The notes beneath the pieces were generated by a model. The model saw only the letters and a list, made by a program, of their open reading frames with translations, had not been told where the DNA came from and did not search any database. 64,000 nt of DNA from Sphingomonadales bacterium EhC05 (GTDB taxonomy: Bacteria > Pseudomonadota > Alphaproteobacteria > Sphingomonadales > Sphingomonadaceae), in contig LXYP01000021.1 of NCBI GenBank assembly GCA_001650955.1, forward strand, positions 1 to 64,000, given 5' to 3'. Below, in pieces: positions 1-8,900 of the stretch. Position 1 is the first letter of the stretch. Each line of letters opens with the position of its first letter. The translations under genes and the position numbers were made by a program.

Positions 1-9
1 ACGCCGCGA

Positions 10-219
10 TCAGGAGCCATCCACACCATCCGCTTTCGGGATATAGCGGATACCAAGAAACTCACGCGATGCGAACTCCGAACGGGCCGATGACGCAATC
101 GTTAGCTCATAGAAGATAGCGATGGTGGGACTATGTTTTCCATTCTCAAGTTCAGATCGACCACTGAGTAGTTCTTGCGTTATCAATCTATTCCCCAATG
201 GTATCACCAGTTTCATCAT
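10..219 (-). CDS. possible remnant of an XRE-type helix-turn-helix regulator
   Basis: A 69-codon reading frame contains TQELLSGRSELENGKHSPTI, which resembles the second half of an XRE/Cro helix-turn-helix (TQE..LSG...SELENGK..PTI...Y.L). The turn between the helices appears shortened, and the expected first helix is missing, so a full domain is not visible. The end of the DUF5681 gene overlaps its 5' part by about 30 bases. It could be a decayed phage-type repressor or a chance match. The left edge of the window is only 9 bases away. Confidence 0.3.
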   Translation of the reverse strand: MMKLVIPLGNRLITQELLSGRSELENGKHSPTIAIFYELTIASSARSEFASREFLGIRYIPKADGVDGS

Positions 220-655
220 CCTCTTCTATGAACTTTGCTTCAATCCCCTCGAGAGTTTTTTCCATTTCAGGAGTCCACAAATCCTGATCGGCTAATGCAG
301 CTAATTTTTGATCGAACCGTTCTTCTGCCTTCTGCGAGATACCCATTGCATCGAGCATCTTGAAGATCTGAACTCTCACGCTGGCTGGCCCCGAGATTGC
401 ATCATTGACTAGCTGTTGAACGAGCATCTTGCCTTTTGTCATCTCGCATTGCTTTCCGTTCTTTTTTACCATCACGGGCTCGAGTAAAGCACTTGCTATG
501 AGCTCTTGGAAATCATCCGGGATATCCGGCTTGAGTGACTTTTTGGGTCGCCCTTTCGGATTGCCCGATTCCCCTTTTTTGAACTGATGCTGCTGAGGCG
601 GCTTTTTGTAACCGACGTCATAAGGTGTGCTTGGCTGATGATCCTCGATACTCAT
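188..655 (-). CDS. DUF5681 domain protein (phage/element associated)
   Basis: This 155-residue protein has the hallmark of DUF5681 at residues 15-40: a basic stretch with FKKGESGNPKGRPKK. Proteins of this type usually lie in prophages and integrated elements, often near DNA methylases and terminases; their biochemical role is not established. The rest is an acidic, helical C-terminal part without a catalytic motif I can name. The ATG at 653-655 is preceded by GGAGGTG at good spacing and overlaps the stop of the upstream methyltransferase gene (ATGA), so the two are very probably translated together. Confidence 0.75.
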   Translation of the reverse strand: MSIEDHQPSTPYDVGYKKPPQQHQFKKGESGNPKGRPKKSLKPDIPDDFQELIASALLEPVMVKKNGKQCEMTKGKMLVQQLVNDAISGPASVRVQIFKMLDAMGISQKAEERFDQKLAALADQDLWTPEMEKTLEGIEAKFIEEDDETGDTIGE

Positions 656-2055
656 GATTGCACCTCCTCTCCGAACGGAAGGCCGGTGCTAGCGTGAACA
701 GCTTTCTTACTGGTCATCTCTTGCCACCGAATAATAGCAACATCGACAAACTTGGATTCCAGTTCGATACCATGAGCAATTCTGTTCGTTCTCTCTGCAG
801 CGAGAATTGTAGTGCCGGATCCAATGAATGGATCCAACACACGCGCTTTGGGCTTTGTGACATCCAATATGGCATCCTCCACCAGTTCAACCGGTTTCGG
901 CGTTGCGTGCAGATGGAGTGCATCGTTCGCTGAACTGCCCTTGGAGTTGGCGCCGGGATATTGCCAGACGTTGGTCCTGCTGCGCCCGAACTTGCCCAGT
1001 TGGATATTGTTGATCGCTGGCACAGGGTTGGTACAAAAGACTGCAACAAACTCATGGCGAGAACGGTAAAGTGCTCCCATACCGCCATTGCCTTTATCCC
1101 AGACGCAGGTGTTGATGTGATGTAGACCGGATTGCTCGGCTGCGCGCTGCAGATTGTGAATCTGACGCCAGTCCATACAGACAAAGAACACCGAGCCTTT
1201 GTCGCTCCGGTCAGCACTTAGTGAAAGGGCAGGGGAGAGGAAGCCCCGAAACTCTTCATCAGACATCTCGCCAACGCCCATGGCAAAATCATCATGTTTG
1301 ACCTTTCCTAGACCGCTGACATTGTTCTTGATTTTGAGATTGTAAGGTGGGTCTGTGAAAATGAGCTGCACGGTGGTGGCGCCCAAGACAGTGGTATATG
1401 CCGCTTCGTCCAGCGCATTACCACAAAAGAGCCTGTGTTCGCCAAGATGCCAAAGGTCGCCTGGCTTTGATATCGGATCATCCGGTGTTTCCGGGATATC
1501 TTCCTGGTCAAGTTTGCCGGGCAGCAACATCAATGAATCAAGTTCGGCTATCTCAAGCCCAGTTATGGACAAGTCAAAGTCCATCGAATCAAGTTCGATG
1601 AGTTCAGCGCCAAGTTCCAGTGGGTCCCACTCTGCTTTCGTCTGGATCGTGTTGAGGGCAATACGAAGCAGCCGAAGTTGTTCGTCGGTCAAATGGCTGA
1701 TTTTGCAGCAGTTGATATGGGACGCACCCAGCTCTCGCAATGTTTCCAATAGCATTTGTCCATCAATCAGTTTTAGGTTCTCATCGACGAGAATGGGAGC
1801 GACTTGTCCGAATTCCAAAACCGATGGCAATAGGCGTTTGACTTGCTGCCGCACGTTTTTACGCAAGTTTTTGTGGGCTGGTTTAAATGATTCAATCGGC
1901 AAGCATTCGACCTGCAAATCCGGAACAAGATTATTTTTTCCTGTGAAGGACATGCTAGACTTCTTGTTCGTGCTGACAGCACCTTTAGAACTTGCAGTTG
2001 GCGAAACGGAACCAGAAGAACCCTTCTTTGGTTTTTTGGTAATAACGATAGACAT
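652..2055 (-). CDS. ParB-domain DNA methyltransferase, beta-class N6-adenine/N4-cytosine type
   Basis: Likely a DNA methylase acting on adenine N6 or cytosine N4. With the start at 2055 (MSIVITKKP..., a G-rich ribosome site just upstream) it has 467 residues. An upstream GTG-type start would add an unlikely Cys-rich leader. Residues about 50-130 form a ParB/sulfiredoxin-like domain with IDGQMLLETLRELG. The catalytic motif DPPYNL is near residue 235, and the SAM-binding motif DPFIGSGTT near residue 408. DPPY before FxGxG is the order of beta-class enzymes such as CcrM. A partner restriction gene is not visible. The ParB fusion and the coupled DUF5681 gene are typical of phage or integrative elements. 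The target sequence cannot be read from the protein. Confidence 0.85.
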   Translation of the reverse strand: MSIVITKKPKKGSSGSVSPTASSKGAVSTNKKSSMSFTGKNNLVPDLQVECLPIESFKPAHKNLRKNVRQQVKRLLPSVLEFGQVAPILVDENLKLIDGQMLLETLRELGASHINCCKISHLTDEQLRLLRIALNTIQTKAEWDPLELGAELIELDSMDFDLSITGLEIAELDSLMLLPGKLDQEDIPETPDDPISKPGDLWHLGEHRLFCGNALDEAAYTTVLGATTVQLIFTDPPYNLKIKNNVSGLGKVKHDDFAMGVGEMSDEEFRGFLSPALSLSADRSDKGSVFFVCMDWRQIHNLQRAAEQSGLHHINTCVWDKGNGGMGALYRSRHEFVAVFCTNPVPAINNIQLGKFGRSRTNVWQYPGANSKGSSANDALHLHATPKPVELVEDAILDVTKPKARVLDPFIGSGTTILAAERTNRIAHGIELESKFVDVAIIRWQEMTSKKAVHASTGLPFGEEVQS

Positions 2056-2981
2056 AACAAACCCCCAAGAACAGCGCGTGTATGTGCAGCGCTTCAAAAT
2101 GATAAAAGATTTGGATCCCCAATCAGCGGATCGCTCAATATGGCCTAAGCCATCCGATCGTCCATCACCTGAGGTGCTACTGCGGGTCAGCTATACCGAC
2201 CACTGAGCTCTATGTGACCGATGGGTCGCAATGCCCACCTGTTGTCCTAACGTCTAATCGTTCGGTTATACCGACCCTCTAGCACTGACACCTATATAAC
2301 AGGACGTCAGTCCGAAAAGTCCAGAATTTTTTTCTTAAACTAGCAAGTGGTTGATCAGACTCACATAAAATTTGTGTGCCTGTTGCGCAAATTTAGAATT
2401 TTCAGGATCAAGAATATGTTCCGCTGCAATCGCTGTTTCCAAAATCCATATTGCCTGTTCTGTGGGAGCTGGTTCCCTGTTTGGTCATTTTGAATTCCCT
2501 GTTATGCGACTAGGGTATTTTCGGCTGTATCGCGCAGTAATCTAAAGGTTGTGGAGGGGCAGATGGTGCAAGAACAGCCAATATTAGCGGAAATTCCCTG
2601 TAAAATCTCCATTATCAGGGAATTTGTCCCTTGAGACCCGTTCTCGACAGACTGTGTCGCGCACCACTTTTTTTCCAAATTTTGGTGTCTCCAAGTTTCA
2701 GCGAAATGCTCCCATTCAATCCCTATATAACCATGACTCAACTGACCGAAACTCTTGCTGCGGATGGCCAGAGATGGTTTGTCCGTGCCAATATGCGGCT
2801 GAAATGGCATAGATCTCGATGTGCCTGAAGCTAACATTCAACAAGCCAAAACTATCGACGAAAATTAAGCGAAATTGGGCGGCTCTTTCAGCTGATCAAC
2901 GAGACATCATCTGTCAGTCGCTTATCGAAATTGGCTAGTGCGGCTACCGCTATGCCATTGCGTTGTCGCTTTCACGATCTA
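2056..2981. other. gene-poor stretch, probably degraded DNA
   Basis: No convincing gene was found. Two copies of TATACCGACC (2192-2201 and 2267-2276) lie upstream of the methyltransferase start; the second sits in the palindrome TCGGTTATACCGA. On the minus strand, a stop-to-stop frame ending at 2335 reads like real protein (...EQAIWILETAIAAEHILD...) but has no good start and is under 50 codons. Around 2590-2640 short AATTTGTCCCT-type sequences resemble integrase/transposase scars seen in other alphaproteobacteria; this is a recollection, not a search. On the plus strand near 2733 a short frame (MTQLTETLAADGQRWFVRAN) also ends early. Confidence 0.4.
2192..2276. repeat. two TATACCGACC direct repeats
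   Basis: TATACCGACC occurs at 2192-2201 and 2267-2276. The second copy lies in the imperfect palindrome TCGGTTATACCGA (2262-2274). They are 140-220 bases upstream of the methyltransferase start and could be operator sites of the element's own regulator. No function is shown. Confidence 0.35.
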
Positions 2982-5900
2982 TCAAAAAGCGATCGAGAGA
3001 CGGAAACTGACATCGTGAAAATCTTGGCCGGTTTCTCCGAAGTGGCCATCATAGCCAATGGCAAGACCCAAGCCAGATTTGTTCAAAAGCGAGAAATCGG
3101 CTGCCAGATCGACACCATCATTTTGCAGAGGACGTAGTGGATTTGCAAAGCTTATCGCTGGAGCGGAGGTGAAGGCGAGCGGGGCGGTTGTGAAATTGTC
3201 GCTCGACAAAACGATCTGATACCCAGCTTTGAGCCTCAGGCCTCCTGACCAATTACCGTTTTCAAATTGATAACCGGTTTTAGCAGCAAGGTTCAGGCGG
3301 GTTGATTCTGGATTGAGCGCGGGAAGGATGAGGCCCAATGCGCCTGCACCCGTTTCACGATAGCCGTCAATCTCGAGGTCGCTATGCGCAAGACCGATCT
3401 CGGGCCCGAAGGTCCAGTTTTCGAGATTGACAATATTGGTGCTGATTCGTGTAAACAGATGTTGGACCGCGCCGTTGGTGGCGCCCATGGCTGTCGCTCC
3501 GAGCACCCGCCGTTCACTGTCGATGTCAAGGTCTGCGATACTATAGCCGGCTGAGATGGCTATGTTGCCGACACGATATTGGCCGTATAAACTGCCCGCG
3601 ATACTGTCTGTTTCGACCGCCCCGCGATCGCCGTTCAGCTCGTTTTTGATATTTCCGAAAGTCCCGGTCGCACCCAATAAAACGTCTCCGCCAGCGGTTT
3701 CATATTCGATGCCGACATTGGCGGACCAGCCATCCTCGTCAAAGCCAACCGTGCCCAAACGGGAATCGCTATTGCCAAAATGATAGGAACTACTGCCGAT
3801 GATGCGGAAGGTGGCACCGTCGCCACTGGCGAACGCCTGTCCGCCGCTATGTTCGACCTGTTGGGTCATCACAGACGCCAGTGTTGCATTGTTTAACCCG
3901 GAACCGGCGCTGCGATTGGCCGCTGGTTGGGACAGGACGGCAAGTTGAACCGGTTTACCTGAAGCGGCTTTTTGGCGGATAGGGCTCTGGAGTCCGTCGG
4001 CATGGACATCCAATCTATTCTGCGCGAAGCCTATGCCGAAGCTACCGGCTTGAAAAGCGCTGCTCTGCAATGCGGACAAGCTTGTTCCGCCCAGCGCAGT
4101 CAGGTTGGCGAGCTGAGCAGACAGGTCTTCGCTAAATTGCAAATCAATCGCAAGCTGGAACAATTCGGGCGAAGGCACTCCCGATTCCGCAGTCGATAGA
4201 AAGTCAATCGCACCGGCAACCGCAAGCTGTGCGGGATCCAAACCGCCGAGAGTGGTCAATTCAGAGCCGTTGAACCCACGTAAAACCCGGAAAATCTCGC
4301 CATCGGCATTTTGCATGATATCCGGGACCACGGTGAAGCCCAATGGCAATTCATCCTGCACCACGAAATTGATCTGTTCGACGTCGTCCGGTGAGATGGA
4401 TTGGGCCGTAAATAATATGATCTCATCGCCGGTTTGCGGCAGAAAAATACCACTGCCATCGCCGAGTTCAAGCAAGTCGACGATGACGGTGGCATTGCTG
4501 CCCAGAACCAATGATCCGCCAATATTGATTTGATCATGCTCAAGCCCAGGTGTCAGGCCACCAATTTCCATGAAGATTGCTCCATCAAGAAACATGGCAT
4601 CGCCTGTAATATTGACGATTCCGGGAGAAAATCCTGGATTGAATATGATATCCTCGGCGGAAGGACCGCCGGCAACGGCCTCTTGAATGAAATCACCGTT
4701 GATGGTGCCGATGCCTGAGAAAATGCCGGACTGACGGAAGGTGCCGCCAGCACGAAACTCACCGGCTCCATTTCCCGGCCTACCCAGCTGGAAAGTTCCC
4801 AAATTTACAAAATCACCCGTAGACTGAATATCGCTGGCCAATAGCATTGCGCCATTGCCAATGGTCAGGGCGCCAACAACGCCTGTATCGAACTGGGCAA
4901 AGCCGTTGATGATCAATGTTTCGGCGGTCAGATCACCTTCCACGGTCAAGATGCCATCTATCGTCGCCAGGTTGAAAATGCTGTCGCCTGCAATCTGAGC
5001 CATGCCTAGCGCGCCCAACTCGAATATTCCGCCGATATTGGCGTTTCCAGCAACCACCAATGTCCCGTCCATGCGGGTTAACCCATCCTCTGTTTCAACA
5101 CCCATTTCCATGTCCATTTGGCTGGTCGTGGTTACCCGTTGCAGTGCATCGACAGGACCCATGGCATCACTTCCGGGGGCGCGTGGATCGGCAGATTCAT
5201 CGGATATCTGCTGGATATCCACTGTTCCCGGCAGGTCCGCGGCGGCTGGGCCTCCTGGAGCATAATCTGTCAAAAGCGTTTGCCCCAGGCCACCGCGTTC
5301 ACCCGAGCGGTTTTCATCTTCGGCCTGCGCTTGATTTTCTGCAATCATAACAGGCCGAGTATGCGGAGCATTTTCAACAATCATGGACTCAACAAGATTG
5401 GGCCGCAACTGATCCACCGTGATCGAAATTCGGTCTGTTGCGGTTTCTGTGATGCTGGTTTGCCGGGCGGTTTCGACCGGTTGGGGTACCGGAACGGCGG
5501 TAGCTGGCAGTGCTATATCCGCCGCGACCGATTTGGCCAGTGGCGCAATCGATTGACGTGTCGCGGAAATGACCGATGAGGCGGCTGCCGCGGGCAGTGC
5601 CGCCATATCCGGAGGCATTCCACTGACGGTCAAATTCCCACCAACCATGAAGGTGGATGCTGAACCAATGTTGAAATTGCCAGCTATTGTCGCATTTCCA
5701 GAAATCTGAGCGACCGATACCAGATTTGATGGCGCCCCCGCACTTGACCGTTGGTCAATTCCTCCACGCGCGAAAAAGTTGCCGCCCACTTTCAAATTCA
5801 CATTCACAGATGAAAAGTCGAAAGGGTCTCCAAAAATGGAACGATTCAAGACGATATTACCATTGACGATAAGATCGCCGCCTGCGCTGAGGGAACTCAG

Positions 5901-8900
5901 CCTCTCGATAGTCAACGAACCATTGATCACGGCGTCATCACGAACCAATGTGGACGAACCTATTCCCTGGCTGGTGGATTGGAGCATATCTTTGCCGATC
6001 GTGAGATCATCTCTGATAGTAAAATCAGCGTCAAAAAAGGCGTTGCCTGCGATCTGCAATGCCCCAAAAGCGCCCTGTCGGCCGGCGGTTGACGAAAGAT
6101 TTCCTCGGATATTGGCAATGCCGGAAATGGATACCATGTCACCAAATGATGCATTTCCCCTGACCAGCATATTGCCCTTCATATCACCATGCGTGGCGCC
6201 AATACCCTGCCTTATGATGAAGTTGCTGCCACGGCTCGTTTGAAGATCGCCGGCTATGGTGAGATCGCCCCGTTGCTCCCAATTGCCTCTACGGCCACTT
6301 CCATCACCAAGTTGTAGACTGGCCACTTGCGCGCCGCCAAGGATATCGAATTCACCAAATCCCCGGATCACAAAACCATCAATGGCGAGTTCATTTTCAA
6401 AGGCATTCGCGTCTATCGATCCTCCTTCGTTGATTAAAACAACCGGAGCATCGGAAATCGTCTCCGCAACCAGGACATCTGTGTTCAAACGCGCGCCCTG
6501 CTGGACCGTCAGACTCTTCCGGATCGCCAACCTTCTGTCACTGTCCAACATCCCGCTTAAGGTTATATTGTCGAAGCTGGCTGAAACCTCACCGAGATCT
6601 ACGACAGCTTCATTGCCAACGACCAATGTCTCGCTGTTTAGAAGCTGAATTGCAGCGGGTGCTGACCGCGATCGTTCATTGAAATTGACACTGCCGTTGG
6701 CGTTGATATTGCCGATTTTATATTCGGCAATCGAGGAAAAGCTGTCGCTGAGATTGAAAAGTCCTCCCGCATCGACATTCAGATTATCGATTTTGACATT
6801 TCGGCCATTTCCATTGGACTGGAACGTTGCCAATCCTCCGGCCCGCACGGTCAAATTTCCTATCGACGGGCTGAGTATCAAATCATTGGCGGCGGAATCT
6901 TCTCCCGGATCGCGCGCCAGCAAAATGCCTTCAACAATCACATTGTCGGCTGTAATCCCTCCGCTAAAGTCAATCCGGCTGGAGTTACCGATCAAAATCC
7001 GCTTATAGTCCGCACTGCGGATCGTGGCCTCGGCCTCATTGCCTAATGTGAAGCTGTTGCCGTTCAAATTGCGTGCCGTCAACAAGCCAGAGCCTTCAAT
7101 TGTGAGCTCATCTATCTGAATATCGACATCCCTGGCGACCAGCAGTCCGGCGCGCTGCAAAACGACAGACGAGAAATTATCAACCCGCTCTTCGATACCG
7201 CGACGATCAATGAAGACACTGCCGCCGTCGACTATCAGACTGCCTGACTGGCGTTGCTGAAAGTCATGGTCTGCATCGCTTCTTATTGTAATATTGCCTT
7301 TCACGATGGCCGTATCGAATTGATAATCTTGGATTTGCAAGATTCCGAGGGATTCGATATTCAATGCGCCGGTAACGCGGGCTTCATCCAAAGTAACGCT
7401 GCCAGTCGCACCAACGGTCAATGAGCTGCTAGATAAGATACTATCATTGGCGCGCAAAATACCATCGACGCGCTGCAAACCGGTGATTGCTGGACCAAGA
7501 TTGTTGATTTGGCCCGAGCCTTTAAGCTCGACAAAGGCTTTTGGAGCAATCCAGCTGATCATCGGACTGGTGCCGCTCCCGTCCTGCAAGGCCACTTGGC
7601 CATTGTCCACGGACCAGAGGCCAGTCAGGCCAACGCCAAGAGCGGCTCCCACAGCAGCCGCGCTTTCAGGAGCGGAAAGCGCATTGCCTTTCAGAACGGT
7701 GAGCACAGCTCCGTCGCGGACCGACTGGCGACCAAGCTTATTGTCTAAACTCAGCACATTAAGTTCTGCCAAACTGATGTTTCGGTCGCTTCCGCCAACC
7801 GTCAGCAGTCCGAAATTGTCGATCCGCGTATCCACGACCAACGCTCCGGTTAGCTGCAGCCGTGAGCCGTCAGTGTTGGTGATGAGGCCATGATCGATAT
7901 TGTCGTTGAAAATCGGGCCGGCAAGGTTGAGCAGGCCGCGATTGATCACGGCCGCATTGCTGCTGAAAGTCACGCTATCAAGTCGTGCAGAGCCGTCGTT
8001 TACTAAGGTCAGGTCCTTGATGTTGCTATCTTCTATCGACAGAAAGCCGCCGGCAGTCGGATCCACTGGCGCGACGCTGGTGAGGATGGATGGGTTAGCA
8101 GAGAGAAAATCCTGGCCCAGTCGATTGGTTAAATTGGCAAATTTGAACTGTGGATTGTTCGGCGAGACCAGCCCGGCGATATCGGTAGAATCCAGTCTCA
8201 CAACACCATCGCCAATCAAACTGGTCGAGGGGGTATCTGCGTTAAATTCGGGAGCCGTGGCCAAAACCGTAAAGCCGTTATTATCAAGAAGACTTCCAGA
8301 AACTGAAAAAAGCCCGGCTTGAGTCACGGTGATATCACCGGCGACCAGCGTGGGTGCTGTAGACTGCAATGTTCCGCCTTTCACCTGGCTATCGATGAGG
8401 AACGCGACGCCATCGCCTTCGATCAAATTGTCTCCGCCAAAGAACGAAACATTGGTGAGCAGCGCGGAGATAGCGAAGAGCTCAGGGCCTGCGCCTTCGC
8501 CAATATCAACGCCGGTCGCGATCCCGACTCCGCGCCGGAACAAATCATCCTGTCGGCGGTTTTCGGCGGCGCCAAAGCTAGTTTCAATCCGGTTATTGCC
8601 AAAAAAAGAAGCATCTCCGAGATTGGCAAAGACCACCGCAAAGTCGCTGTCCGTGACGCGTAACGTGGATTGGTTGATCAACAGGCCGCCGCCGTGAATT
8701 TTCGTTCCGTTCAGCGCAAAATCGGCGGCTGATCCCATTTTGACGTTCAGCGTACCAAATGCGCCGATTACAAGATTTGATCCCGCAGCAAAACTGAGCG
8801 CAGGGCCGTTGGACCCGGAAGAACCGGGCGTTTGCTTCACCTCGACAAAACTCTCGACGAACAGCTTTCCGCCATCAATGATTTCCAGCTTTGCGCCAGG

